From NCBI GenBank assembly GCA_964400515.1, contig CAYNTJ010000004.1:62001-126000 (forward strand): a stretch of 64,000 nt of DNA, written 5' to 3'. Shown here one piece after another: positions 9,280 through 18,513 of the stretch. This DNA is from JAAYHV01 sp964400515. GTDB taxonomy: Bacteria; Bacillota; Clostridia; Peptostreptococcales; Anaerovoracaceae. Numbering within the stretch: the first letter of the stretch is position 1; each line of letters begins with the position of its first letter. Below the pieces are notes generated by a model that had not been told where the DNA came from, did no database searches, and saw only the letters and a list, made by a program, of their open reading frames with translations. The translations under genes were made by a program, and so were the position numbers.

Positions 9280-10241
9280 TATCCTTTAATTTCCAAGCTC
9301 TCATATAGGGTATCCTCATGCCATGATCTAAACCCCGTATGATTTTCTGCTGCATTTACCGTGCTTTCAAATTCATAGTCCCTTATAACCACTTCTCCGT
9401 CTATCAGAACATCAACCTTTTTTATATTATTCTCACTATCCACGATCCTAACATCAAGCTTAATATCATGGGGCTCCGTCCACCAAGGATCATCCTTGCT
9501 TTGAGGCAGTATGTCACTGTCCCTATAAGTAAATGTATCCCCCGTTCCCCCTTTAGAAGTAGTTGCCCCGTCCCTATATTCGATTTTTATTCCGTTTACT
9601 CCCCTATCAAACTGCAAAATGTATCCCGTATCCATGGATTTATTGAAATCATCATAATCAGCTACATATTTACTGTCAAATAAAATCCCGTAACCTCCTC
9701 GGTTATCCTCGGAGTCACTTAATGTAGCCTTTACACTTATTTCATATTCATCATTTGGATTTTCCAAAAACAGTCTTCCATAATGGGATATTAATCCATC
9801 CTCACCCATGGTCCATCTATCTGTAGTAATATAGTCGTCTAGGCTTGTTCCCCCAAATATGTATGAGGCAAAGGTGACCAAATTGCCATTAACCTCATAG
9901 ATATTAGAATACCATAATTGGAAAGGAATACTCCATACAAATTCAGTATCATTCATTTTGTGTGCCGGTATAATATTTATGTATCCTCCATCAAGTAAAA
10001 CCCTTAGCCTTTCATCGTCCGAATCATAGTTATAGAAAATATCATCTTCCATGATTTGCTCTTCGGTGGCATATACTGCTGTAGCCCTATTTAACCTGTC
10101 CACATTGGTGGCATCCACCGCCCTTTTGGATTTTTCGTACCAGCCTAAAAACAGAGGGGTGATTATTCCCACCATAACAGCCATAATCATTATAACTACA
10201 ATCAGTTCCACCAAGCTAAAGCCCTTATCTTTTTTCTTCAT
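9276..10241 (-). CDS. Type IV prepilin-like protein with C-terminal sandwich-like domain
   Basis: The N-terminus MKKKDKGFSLVELIVVIMIM is a class III/type IV prepilin signal (G|FSLVE, cleavage before Phe, Glu at +5) followed by the hydrophobic helix. About 100 residues of pseudopilin core follow. The C-terminal part from about 140 has repeated beta-strand patterns, for example YEISVKATLSDSEDNRGGYGILF and NAAENHTGFRSWHEDTLYESLEI, that resemble LamG/concanavalin-like domains. No prepilin peptidase, ATPase or other pilin is nearby, so it is an orphan that needs machinery from elsewhere. Its 3' end overlaps the convergent regulator gene. Confidence 0.8.
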   Translation of the reverse strand: MKKKDKGFSLVELIVVIMIMAVMVGIITPLFLGWYEKSKRAVDATNVDRLNRATAVYATEEQIMEDDIFYNYDSDDERLRVLLDGGYINIIPAHKMNDTEFVWSIPFQLWYSNIYEVNGNLVTFASYIFGGTSLDDYITTDRWTMGEDGLISHYGRLFLENPNDEYEISVKATLSDSEDNRGGYGILFDSKYVADYDDFNKSMDTGYILQFDRGVNGIKIEYRDGATTSKGGTGDTFTYRDSDILPQSKDDPWWTEPHDIKLDVRIVDSENNIKKVDVLIDGEVVIRDYEFESTVNAAENHTGFRSWHEDTLYESLEIKGY

Positions 10242-10258
10242 AGTCTTCTCCCCTGCTT

Positions 10259-12952
10259 CTAATCTTTATTAATCAAATAGTGAATAAAATTAATCAAATC
10301 AATGGGCTTGCTATAGTAATAGCCCTGTATTGAGTCACAACCCATTTCTTTCGAATAATTTGCTTGGTCTTTGGTTTCCACGCCTTCAATAATAACATCT
10401 AGCTTTAACTCCCTGCCCATATTTGTTATGACTTTAACCATACCGCCATCATCCCCATTGGGATAATCTTTAATGAAGCTTCTATCTATTTTTAATCTGT
10501 CGATGTTTAAATTCTTAAGATAGCTTAAGGATGAAAAACCGGTTCCAAAATCATCTATAGCTATACTTATACCCAAGTTGCTGAATTCTTTAAGCTTGCT
10601 GTTAACCTCTTCCATATCTTTTAAAAACAGACTTTCTGTTATTTCTATCTCAAAATTATTGAGATTGAAATTGTATTTCTTTGATAAGGCAACAATACGG
10701 TTTATAAGATTTTTGTCTCTAAATTGAACCGGAGAAACATTAACGGATATCCTAAAACTATTATCAACCTCATCTTTAATCGTATGAAAATCCTTGAAAA
10801 CCTTTTCAATTATCCAGTATCCAAGTTCTATAATAAAACCGGATTTTTCGGCAATAGGAATAAAAACATTTGGAGAAATCATACCCAGCTCTTTACTGTC
10901 CCATCTCATTAAGGCTTCTGCTCCTATCACATCTCCTTTAATGCAAGAAATCTGTGGCTGATAGTATACTATCAACTCATCATTTATAATTGCTTTGCTA
11001 AGCAATATGTTCATTTCCATTTTCCTAATTATTTCTTCTTTAAATTCATGCTCGAAATACACAAACCCTTCATTGCCTATTTTAGCATACTGTAAAGCAA
11101 TTATAGCATTATTGATTAATTCGTCTGTGTTTAAACCATCAACAGGATATGTGCTGGCACCGGCTTTAAAATCCAACATAAAATCCTTACCTTCGATAAT
11201 TACAGTTTTATTATTATGATTAAAAATGTTTTCAATTACTTTATTATTACCGTCTATTAATCCAATTACGAATATTGATTTACTAAGTTGCGCAATTATA
11301 TCATTGTCACTAATCTCAGTTTTTATTTCCTTAATAAACTGATTCAAATACTCCTGATAATCCAAATCAGAATTAGAAATCAAATCATTATAGTTATTAA
11401 TCTCAAGGCAAACAATGGTCAATTCATTATTCTGTTCTATGGCTTGGGAATCTAAAAGCTCTATTAAATGTTTTTCATTAGGCAGACCGGTATCCAAATT
11501 GTATTTTTCCAATCGACTTAGCTTATCTGTATCAATATTCTTAGTAAGGTCCATAAAAATGCCTATATATCTTTCAACAATGCCGTTTCTGTTTTTAACA
11601 GCCATGATATTTAGTTTTCTCGGATACAGCAGACCGTCTTTTTTCTTGTCCCACAGCTCGCCTTCCCATGAACCTTTTTCCTTCAGGGATTTCCACATGT
11701 TTTTATAAAATTCTTCATCTTGCATGTGGGATTTAAAGTAGTTCATTTTCTTCCCTATTACTTCTTCTTGTGCATATCCTGTAAGCTTCTCAAAGGCTCT
11801 GTTAATATATATTATCCTGGTTTCCGCATCTGTTATAACAGTGGCATCATTGGTATTTTCCGCTATTCTGGTTGTTATATTCAATTGCTTTTTATCCATG
11901 TTTTTAAAATATATGACAATAGTTATAAGCAATATTACCAACACCATAATTACTAAAATAATTATATCTATTAATTCCAGACCAAAAATGACATTTTTTT
12001 CATTTATTGTAAGATCTGATATATTAAACTCAGATACGATGAACCATCTATATTCGCTTTGGGTTGAAGTCACATTCTCCAAGGGATTTAATGAAACATA
12101 AGAAAACTCCATATTATCCATCTCATATTTACCCGTATTGTGTTTTTTCATTTCATTCCAAAGTAAAGGATTATCCACATTTAGATTATATGATTCATCA
12201 AACATAAACGAAAATATTTTTTTAGTATCTTTATTTAATAAATAGTATCCTTCTTCATTAATTAGGTAGTGATTCACAAAGTTATAATCAGAATTATCAA
12301 ACTGCTCATTTACGATTCTTAATAAATCACCGGCCATATAGTTTATGACCAATACTCCGGAATATTCATCATCTGTATTATATAACGGCGTAGCTATCCT
12401 TAACACCGGTTTATATGGAACTTCAATTGCATCATCTATTTTATTAAGTTCCATGGCTGATACATATACTTCACCTTTCTTAAGTTTACTGGTATTTAGA
12501 TAGCATGATTTATATAGCCTTTCTTGTAATAAATCCGGTTCAACAAGATAGCTTCCTTCATCCGAATTAATAACCCTGATTATTTCCATACCATCATTAT
12601 CTATATATCTGATTTGATCAAAATCTTTCTTATTGGAAGCAATCCTAATAAAAAGGTTCTCAGCCTCCATTAAGTTTTCCTGACTGCTTTCATCCAAGTA
12701 TTTGTTCATTTCATCCGAATTTTTAATGACCATCAAATCCGATTCTGCTTCCTTAAGCATATCCTGTATTACATAAATTATAGTATTGGATTTTTGCAGC
12801 TGCTCACCAACTACGAGTTCTTTATTCTTGGTTAGTTCCAAGTTAAATGAATAATTGAACAGCATAATATAGCCTATAACAAAAGGTATTGCTATAAACA
12901 GGAATTTTTTTGCTATACTTATATAATCGTTTTTCTTAAGCTTTCTGTTCAA
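10259..12952 (-). CDS. Membrane c-di-GMP phosphodiesterase: sensor, PAS, degenerate GGDEF, EAL
   Basis: An N-terminal membrane segment (near 14-33), an extracellular sensor of about 290 residues and a second membrane segment (near 328-350) precede a PAS/PAC domain (near 360-480). The GGDEF domain is degenerate: the signature position reads LSKSIFVIG, so cyclase activity is unlikely. The EAL domain keeps the catalytic set: EALMR, NVSPVQF, EIEITES, DDFGTGFSSLSYL, LKID, EGVET and QGYYYSKPI. It should hydrolyse c-di-GMP to pGpG, with the dead GGDEF domain possibly acting as a GTP sensor. It lies 17 bases upstream of the prepilin-like gene, so c-di-GMP control and the surface protein may be linked. 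Confidence 0.9.
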   Translation of the reverse strand: MNRKLKKNDYISIAKKFLFIAIPFVIGYIMLFNYSFNLELTKNKELVVGEQLQKSNTIIYVIQDMLKEAESDLMVIKNSDEMNKYLDESSQENLMEAENLFIRIASNKKDFDQIRYIDNDGMEIIRVINSDEGSYLVEPDLLQERLYKSCYLNTSKLKKGEVYVSAMELNKIDDAIEVPYKPVLRIATPLYNTDDEYSGVLVINYMAGDLLRIVNEQFDNSDYNFVNHYLINEEGYYLLNKDTKKIFSFMFDESYNLNVDNPLLWNEMKKHNTGKYEMDNMEFSYVSLNPLENVTSTQSEYRWFIVSEFNISDLTINEKNVIFGLELIDIIILVIMVLVILLITIVIYFKNMDKKQLNITTRIAENTNDATVITDAETRIIYINRAFEKLTGYAQEEVIGKKMNYFKSHMQDEEFYKNMWKSLKEKGSWEGELWDKKKDGLLYPRKLNIMAVKNRNGIVERYIGIFMDLTKNIDTDKLSRLEKYNLDTGLPNEKHLIELLDSQAIEQNNELTIVCLEINNYNDLISNSDLDYQEYLNQFIKEIKTEISDNDIIAQLSKSIFVIGLIDGNNKVIENIFNHNNKTVIIEGKDFMLDFKAGASTYPVDGLNTDELINNAIIALQYAKIGNEGFVYFEHEFKEEIIRKMEMNILLSKAIINDELIVYYQPQISCIKGDVIGAEALMRWDSKELGMISPNVFIPIAEKSGFIIELGYWIIEKVFKDFHTIKDEVDNSFRISVNVSPVQFRDKNLINRIVALSKKYNFNLNNFEIEITESLFLKDMEEVNSKLKEFSNLGISIAIDDFGTGFSSLSYLKNLNIDRLKIDRSFIKDYPNGDDGGMVKVITNMGRELKLDVIIEGVETKDQANYSKEMGCDSIQGYYYSKPIDLINFIHYLINKD

Positions 12953-12973
12953 CTTTTTTCTCCATATACTCTA

Positions 12974-13375
12974 TCATAATTTATATGTTTTTAACGAGGG
13001 CTTAATATCAATTACCGGGGTACCATCCAGCATATCAGCTCCCTGAAATTCAATTATGTTATTATCGACACTCCTGATTAACACTTCGGTTATACCGATG
13101 CAATTGGGTCTGTCGGGGGATCTTGTCGAGAAAACCCCTACGGGATGAATCGACATCCTACTTTTAGTAATCAGGCTGTATCCTTCTGATTTATGAAAAT
13201 AAAAAACCAAGGTGATTGTCATTCCGCTTTTTAAGTCCCTTATGCCTTCCAAGAATTCGGGCTCCATTTTTATATAACCAAAGCTGCTCTTTGTTCTCGA
13301 GCCTTGAGGAGGGGCTTCCCCCCTTTCAATATATTCAGTTTTAATATATCCTATCGGTTTTATAATGTATTCCAT
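12974..13375 (-). CDS. trmO: tRNA (t6A37) methyltransferase TrmO / TsaA family
   Basis: TrmO methylates N6 of threonylcarbamoyladenosine at tRNA position 37 using S-adenosylmethionine. This 133-residue protein has the family features IKPIGYIKTEY, GEAPPQG, FYFHKSEGYSL, STRSPDRPNCIGITEV and LDGTPVIDIKPSL. It is the short form, without the C-terminal extension of the E. coli enzyme. The start at 13375 has AAGGAG at good spacing; the open frame extends slightly further upstream without a better site. Gene order places it 23 bases behind the hydroxylase gene. Confidence 0.88.
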   Translation of the reverse strand: MEYIIKPIGYIKTEYIERGEAPPQGSRTKSSFGYIKMEPEFLEGIRDLKSGMTITLVFYFHKSEGYSLITKSRMSIHPVGVFSTRSPDRPNCIGITEVLIRSVDNNIIEFQGADMLDGTPVIDIKPSLKTYKL

Positions 13376-13398
13376 AACAATATCTCCTTTTGAAGGTA

Positions 13399-14190
13399 TC
13401 ATCTCTTAATAAAGGGTTGTAACAGCATCATGGGAAAATATTGGAATTTTTCATTAGGCATGGGCACTGTCCCTATTTTGATATCCTGCTGCCTATATTC
13501 CCCCCGGGCTTTAAAGGTTTTAAACAATTTGTCCCACCAAGGTACCGAAAATCCATAATTCGAGTTGGTCTCATCATATATTTTAGAATGATGTATGGTA
13601 TGTAGCGCCGGGGTTATCAGTACTTTATTAACTACCCTTTCAATACTGTCATTTATTCTTATATTGCTGTGATTAAACATGGCAAGGCCGTTTAGTGCCA
13701 CTTCAAATATTATTACAGCAACAGGCTCTATTCCCAGAAGTAAAATGATACCAACCTTTATGAAATTTGATATGACTATTTCAATGGGATGAAACCTAAG
13801 GCCGGAAGTGGCATCCAGCATGGGCTCTATGTGGTGCATGGAATGTAATCGCCATAAAAAACTTATGCCATGAAACATTCTATGCTGAAAATATATAACC
13901 ATATCCATTATTAATATACCAAAAACAAAGGTAATATATCCATAGTTTTCAAAATATATAAGATTAAACAAACCCCATGCGTTATCCTCTGCAATAACTG
14001 CCATTTGGTAAGGTATCAAAGGCAATAATCCGATTATAAAATTATTAAATAAAACAATTCCCAGATTGGAAAAGCTTGATTTCCATCGTCCCTTATAAAA
14101 GGGTCTTGACGGACTTGCCCACTGGAGTATTATGCATATCAGTAATACCGATGCAAATATTATACCCCTCATAATCGCCACCTTATCCAT
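13399..14190 (-). CDS. Sterol desaturase / fatty acid hydroxylase superfamily membrane enzyme
   Basis: The three histidine clusters of the family are present: HRMFH, HSMHH and HTIHH, which bind a di-iron centre, with hydrophobic segments before and between. Known members hydroxylate or desaturate lipids using O2, which is odd in a presumed anaerobe; some may use it for oxygen defence or act differently. Either of two ATGs (14199 or 14190) could start it; AAAGG lies at the right distance from 14190. It overlaps the CDP-alcohol phosphatidyltransferase gene, so lipid modification is a sensible inference. Confidence 0.82.
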   Translation of the reverse strand: MDKVAIMRGIIFASVLLICIILQWASPSRPFYKGRWKSSFSNLGIVLFNNFIIGLLPLIPYQMAVIAEDNAWGLFNLIYFENYGYITFVFGILIMDMVIYFQHRMFHGISFLWRLHSMHHIEPMLDATSGLRFHPIEIVISNFIKVGIILLLGIEPVAVIIFEVALNGLAMFNHSNIRINDSIERVVNKVLITPALHTIHHSKIYDETNSNYGFSVPWWDKLFKTFKARGEYRQQDIKIGTVPMPNEKFQYFPMMLLQPFIKR

Positions 14191-14782
14191 TGCTATCATC
14201 CTTTAATATTTTTATTCCTTCATAAAACCTTTGAACTGCAGTTATTACTACTACTAAAGCAAAAATATATCCAATTATAAGCCTCATATCTACCCATAAT
14301 ATCATAAGGGTAAATAATATAAATCCTTCGGTTCTTTCCGCCACCCCTGCCTGATAATAAAAGGCTTTATCTCCATTATTTTGAGCAAAGCTGCTAACTG
14401 TTAAAAATATAGTAAGAGACATAGCTATTGAAGCTGTCAGAACAACGAGCATAATACCCAGTTTTGGGTTTAATATTGCTAAAGAGATAATGATTCCAAG
14501 TTCAATTATCCTATCAAAGGTAATATCTAAAAATGCCCCTAATTCACTTTCTTTATGTGCCTTTCTTGCAACTGTGCCATCTAAAACATCAAGAATGCCT
14601 GATATCCATAGAAATATTACCGATAATAACATCTCATCAAACAGAAGAAATACTATTGAAATCAATCCCATAACCAAAGCCATAAAAGTTACTTTAATTG
14701 GTGTTAATCCAAATCTAATAAGAATATTAGCGCCTTTATCAAATATGGGCTGAACATATTTTCTTCCATGGGTGTCAATCAC
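14183..14782 (-). CDS. CDP-alcohol phosphatidyltransferase
   Basis: The signature D(x2)DG(x2)AR(x8)G(x3)D(x3)D is complete: DVLDGTVAR, then GAFLDITFD. The enzyme transfers a phosphatidyl group from CDP-diacylglycerol to an alcohol in the membrane; the alcohol cannot be named. About five or six membrane segments fit the 199-residue length. It starts with GTG at 14782, inside the end of the TVP38 gene (8-base overlap), with AAGGAG ten bases upstream, and overlaps the hydroxylase gene at its own end. Confidence 0.87.
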   Translation of the reverse strand: MIDTHGRKYVQPIFDKGANILIRFGLTPIKVTFMALVMGLISIVFLLFDEMLLSVIFLWISGILDVLDGTVARKAHKESELGAFLDITFDRIIELGIIISLAILNPKLGIMLVVLTASIAMSLTIFLTVSSFAQNNGDKAFYYQAGVAERTEGFILFTLMILWVDMRLIIGYIFALVVVITAVQRFYEGIKILKDDSNG

Positions 14783-15449
14783 TATCTTTGTCTCCTTTGC
14801 TTAAATATTTTTTACTTATAATTGATAGTGCAATTAATATAGCAACTCCTATTCCAATATATGTAAAGGTTTTTGCTACATCTCCCTCTCCTCCAATTAT
14901 CGCCCCTGCTAAAAACACATAGGCAACAGTGCCAGGTAACATGAATATCCATGATACTAGGGCATAGGTTTTTAACGGTATATCGGTAAGACCATATACA
15001 TAGTTTTGAGCATTGAAAGGAACCAAAGGTATAAGTCTTGTAATTGCTATCATTTTCCATTCTTGATTTTTAACACCATTATCTAGCTTATTAAAAATAT
15101 CACTGTCCGAAAACTTATTAACTATAAACTCCCTACCTGTGTATCTTCCCAAAAGAAAAGCTAAAGTGGCACCCACCGTCGATGCTATTGAAACCCATAT
15201 GGTACCCATAACAGGTCCAAATACTACTCCCCCCAAAAGAGTCAGCGGCACTCCGGGCAGGAAAAAAACCGTAGCTAATATATATGCTAATATAAAAACC
15301 ATAGGAGCAAGCATTCCAAAGTCATCAACCAGTGCTTTTAATTCTTCTATTCTTTCCACACTTATGTAGCTAAAGGCTCCTACTCTCCACAGCACGAATA
15401 TTGTAATCAGTATTAATGCCAAAACCAGAGGTTTCAATCTGTTTTTCAT
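14775..15449 (-). CDS. TVP38/TMEM64 (DedA-like, VTT domain) membrane protein
   Basis: The protein has the VTT/SNARE-associated core: FLPGVPLTLLGGVVFGPVMGTIWVSIASTVGATLAFLLGRYTGRE, seen near residues 60-110, followed by the re-entrant segment IAITRLIPLVPFNAQNYVYGL. Family members act as lipid scramblases or transporters. I start it at ATG 15449 with GGAG seven bases before. It sits 10 bases after the MerA-like reductase gene, a pairing also seen as gene fusions or neighbours in other bacteria, and overlaps the phosphatidyltransferase gene. Confidence 0.88.
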   Translation of the reverse strand: MKNRLKPLVLALILITIFVLWRVGAFSYISVERIEELKALVDDFGMLAPMVFILAYILATVFFLPGVPLTLLGGVVFGPVMGTIWVSIASTVGATLAFLLGRYTGREFIVNKFSDSDIFNKLDNGVKNQEWKMIAITRLIPLVPFNAQNYVYGLTDIPLKTYALVSWIFMLPGTVAYVFLAGAIIGGEGDVAKTFTYIGIGVAILIALSIISKKYLSKGDKDSD

Positions 15450-15459
15450 ATCGGTACTC

Positions 15460-16878
15460 CTATTTAAGAAGCAAGCTCTTAATAAGCTTTTTCTGCCAAG
15501 GCTTAAAGCTTTCTTTCCTGGCATCAATTGCCAAGGTTTTATATATCTCCAGCTCTGTGGGATAAGGAAATGTAATTGCCATAAACTCTTTCAGCTTCAT
15601 CCTTTTATTAATGGCTAAATTGGCAAGACCAATCTGCTCCCCTACTTTTTCCGATACCATGGTTGCACCTATTACTATTCCCCTTTTATCCGTCAGGATC
15701 TTCAAAAACCCTTCGGTATTCTCTTCCGCCTTGGCCCTGTCATTTTCCGATAATTTTTCCATATATACCTTATATCCAAGATTATTATCCTTTAAATATT
15801 TTTCCGTATATCCCACATGGGCAACCTCGGGCTTTGTGTATGTAACCCAAGGTACATTTTTGTAGTTAACCTTCTTTTTCACCGGGAATATTATGTTTTG
15901 CACCACCACCGAACCTTGATATCCTGCCATGTGGGTAAAGGCATATGGACCTGTCACATCTCCCACCGCGTAGATATTTTTAACATTGGTCCTAAGATAT
16001 GCATCGGTTATAACATGTCCCTTATCAGTAACCTTAACCCCTGCCTTTTCCAAATCGAGACTTTGGGTATTGGGCTTTCTTCCCAGGGCAACCAACAGGG
16101 CATCCCCCTTAACCTCCATATCTTTACCGTCCTTTTCTATTGCTACGGTAATAACACCATCTGATTCTGCAACGGATTTTATCTTAATATCCATCTGAAG
16201 CTCCATACCTTCATTTCGGAAAATACTCTTCATGACAGTCTTTACTTCCGGTTCATCCTTTTTAAAAAGGGCATCCGATCTGTTTATCATGGTGACCTTA
16301 GCTCCCAGTCCTAAAAAGGCCTGGCTAAGCTCGGTACCGATGGGACCTGCCCCCAGCACAATTAAATGCCCGGGTAAGTAGTCAATACCAAAGATTGTTT
16401 CATTAGTAAAATATTTAACTTTATCCATACCTTGAATGGGAGGTATGGCAGGGCTAGACCCTGTGGCTATTACAATATGTTTTCCAGTAATTATTTTATC
16501 ATCCACTAAAATCGAATGGGTATCTATGAATTTGGCCGAAGACAAATAAATATCCACGCCCATCTCTTCAAATCTTGCCTTTGAATCATGGGGGGATATT
16601 TCTTCTATAACCTTATTTACTCTATTAATCACATTTTCAATATCTGCTACATTTTCTATGTCCTTTAATCCGTATTTTCCCCCATTATTAATATAGCTGT
16701 TGATGTGGGCTGTCCTTAACAGACTTTTGCTGGGAACGCAGCCATAATTCAGGCAGTCTCCACCCATCTTATTTCCTTCCACCAACGCTACCTTTGCACC
16801 AAGTGACGAAGACGCTGCGGCTACCAAAAGGCCTCCGCTTCCTCCGCCTATTACTAATAAGTGATAATCGTATTTCAT
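15460..16878 (-). CDS. MerA-like FAD pyridine nucleotide-disulfide oxidoreductase
   Basis: The 472-residue protein has the FAD motif VIGGGSGG, the redox disulfide CLNYGC followed by VPSKS, the NAD(P) motif GAGPIGTEL and the second FAD motif IYAVGDVTG. The C-terminal catalytic His of dihydrolipoamide dehydrogenases (HPT) is replaced: the sequence reads FPYPTELE, like the Tyr-bearing FPY of mercuric reductases. It has no N-terminal metal-binding domain and no C-terminal Cys pair, so it is probably not a true mercuric reductase. It leads the operon with TVP38, a phosphatidyltransferase and a hydroxylase, with GGAGAGGAG upstream. Confidence 0.85.
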   Translation of the reverse strand: MKYDYHLLVIGGGSGGLLVAAASSSLGAKVALVEGNKMGGDCLNYGCVPSKSLLRTAHINSYINNGGKYGLKDIENVADIENVINRVNKVIEEISPHDSKARFEEMGVDIYLSSAKFIDTHSILVDDKIITGKHIVIATGSSPAIPPIQGMDKVKYFTNETIFGIDYLPGHLIVLGAGPIGTELSQAFLGLGAKVTMINRSDALFKKDEPEVKTVMKSIFRNEGMELQMDIKIKSVAESDGVITVAIEKDGKDMEVKGDALLVALGRKPNTQSLDLEKAGVKVTDKGHVITDAYLRTNVKNIYAVGDVTGPYAFTHMAGYQGSVVVQNIIFPVKKKVNYKNVPWVTYTKPEVAHVGYTEKYLKDNNLGYKVYMEKLSENDRAKAEENTEGFLKILTDKRGIVIGATMVSEKVGEQIGLANLAINKRMKLKEFMAITFPYPTELEIYKTLAIDARKESFKPWQKKLIKSLLLK

Positions 16879-17019
16879 ATTTATCTCCTCTCCAGAGATT
16901 AGTATATTACTTAATTACCCATAATTAAAACACTTCAAGCCTTTTCGCATTTAAGAATAATGTTCATTTGTTTCTTAATATGATTATACGCTTATTATCT
17001 TATCCCTTCAACATTTATA

Positions 17020-17790
17020 CTAGTAGTTTAAAAGCTGATCCTTTTTGTCAAACATCATGTTTTGAGAAAACATAATGGCTCCCATTATATTTATGTATCT
17101 TGTCACATATATTGCTAGCATTATGGCTATTTGATACATTATTGCATTCATGGGAACGCTGCCTCCGAGTATTTGCCCTGTCATCATGCCCGGTAATGCC
17201 ACAAGCCCAATTGTAGCCATGGAAGCCACGGTGGGTTTAATTGAAGCGGTTATCGCATCCTTTAAATACGGCTTAATTGCCTGAAATCTGGTGGCCCCCA
17301 AGGACAGATCGAAGTTAACTCTGTTTCTGTTCTCTTCTATTCCCTTATAAAAGGCAGTAAGCCCGATAATATCACCGTTTAATACATTACCCAGGAGCAT
17401 TCCCCCTATGGTAATAACATATCTGGCATCCAGTACATGATCTAAGTTTATAACTACGGCATTAAAGAACAGCACCATCAAAATATTTGGAATCACCATT
17501 GAAATATAGATTGGCAAGTACAACCTTTTTATTTTTAATTTTGAAGAATTTGCAACAGAAACAGTGGCTACTATCATCATAATCAGCAGGTAGCATACAT
17601 TTAATATTTTATTATTCAAGTCGAATATATACTGTAAATAAAGACCTACTAAACTAAGCTGTATAAGCATCCTTATAACAGATACAATTATCTGTTTGTT
17701 AATGCTTATATCAAGATACTTATTCACAGCCAAAGTCGGTACAACTAACAGCAGCAGATATATTATTCCTAAATAGCTTATGGTATCCAT
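17020..17790 (-). CDS. fetB: ABC transporter permease, FetB/UPF0014 family
   Basis: A 256-residue membrane protein with about seven hydrophobic segments and the FetB-type motifs NRVNFDLSLGATRFQAIKPYLKDAI, ASMATIGLVALPGMMTGQILGG and YVTRYINI. FetAB-type exporters are implicated in iron export or resistance to peroxide stress; the substrate here is inferred only by family. The start ATG at 17790 shares its A with the TAA of fetA (TAATG), giving tight coupling. A longer frame runs into fetA. Confidence 0.85.
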   Translation of the reverse strand: MDTISYLGIIYLLLLVVPTLAVNKYLDISINKQIIVSVIRMLIQLSLVGLYLQYIFDLNNKILNVCYLLIMMIVATVSVANSSKLKIKRLYLPIYISMVIPNILMVLFFNAVVINLDHVLDARYVITIGGMLLGNVLNGDIIGLTAFYKGIEENRNRVNFDLSLGATRFQAIKPYLKDAITASIKPTVASMATIGLVALPGMMTGQILGGSVPMNAIMYQIAIMLAIYVTRYINIMGAIMFSQNMMFDKKDQLLNY

Positions 17791-18401
17791 TAAAGCACCA
17801 CCCTTCTGAATTTTCCCGTATTTGTCCAAACATCATCATGACTTACGGCAATTACGGTTTTATCAACATTTGCAAAATATTCCGCAACCTTTTCCTTTAG
17901 CTCCGCATCCAGTGCCGATGTTATCTCATCAAGAAGATAAACGGGTCTGTCAAGCATTATTGCCATAATCACTCCAAGTCTTTGCCTTTCTCCTCCCGAA
18001 AGATCATCTATTGTCTTTTCCAAGAGCTTTTCGTCAAACTCAAAGTACTCCATCAGCTCATTGTCAATGAGACCATCAAAGCTATTACCGGAAAATTTTG
18101 ATATTTCCTTTAATATATCCCTTATTCTTCCCATTCTGAAGGTAATATCCTGATTGACATAGGAAAACATCTGACGGGTTTCGAATATATTGAGCTCTTC
18201 AAAATCCCTGCCATCAATAAGTATTTGACCGTCATCTATATTCTCAAAGCCAAGGAGTATTTTTAATAAAGTTGACTTACCCTTACCTGACTTTCCAGAT
18301 ATCAGTATTTTGTCTTTTTTATTAATATCTAAGTTAAAATCCCTTAGTATCTTCTTGTCGCCAAACTTAAGCGAAATATTTTTAAATTCTATTCTCTCCA
18401 T
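17790..18401 (-). CDS. fetA: ABC transporter ATPase, FetA family
   Basis: A compact 203-residue ABC ATPase with Walker A GKSGKGKST, Q-loop near SYVNQD, signature LSGGERQRL, Walker B VYLLDEIT and the switch His in AVSHD. It partners the overlapping FetB permease. The start at 18401 is preceded by GAGGG; four residues of the longer frame are dropped. The gene is divergent from a PadR regulator, whose region carries an inverted repeat. Confidence 0.86.
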   Translation of the reverse strand: MERIEFKNISLKFGDKKILRDFNLDINKKDKILISGKSGKGKSTLLKILLGFENIDDGQILIDGRDFEELNIFETRQMFSYVNQDITFRMGRIRDILKEISKFSGNSFDGLIDNELMEYFEFDEKLLEKTIDDLSGGERQRLGVIMAIMLDRPVYLLDEITSALDAELKEKVAEYFANVDKTVIAVSHDDVWTNTGKFRRVVL

Positions 18402-18437
18402 TTTGTCCCTCATTTCATAATTGACAAATTAATAAAC

Positions 18438-18491
18438 TAATGTTAATATCTATATATCGAAGTTCTATATCGGTTTTCGTTATTAACATTA
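18438..18491. promoter_or_regulatory. Inverted repeat between fetA and padR
   Basis: TAATGTTAATA at 18438-18448 recurs as its exact complement at 18481-18491. Between them lie two imperfect direct repeats (TATATCGA, TATATCGG). The location in the divergent promoter region suggests an operator, possibly for the PadR protein. Confidence 0.45.
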
Positions 18492-18513
18492 TACTAGCAC
18501 GGGAGATAATAAA

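Noticed and set aside
15139..15369. Plus-strand frames inside the minus-strand TVP38 and MerA-like genes
   Set aside because: Low-information mirror frames without ribosome sites; codons of the minus-strand genes explain them.
15460..16878. Dihydrolipoamide dehydrogenase of a 2-oxoacid complex
   Set aside because: The catalytic His of HPT is replaced by Tyr, and no 2-oxoacid dehydrogenase genes are near.
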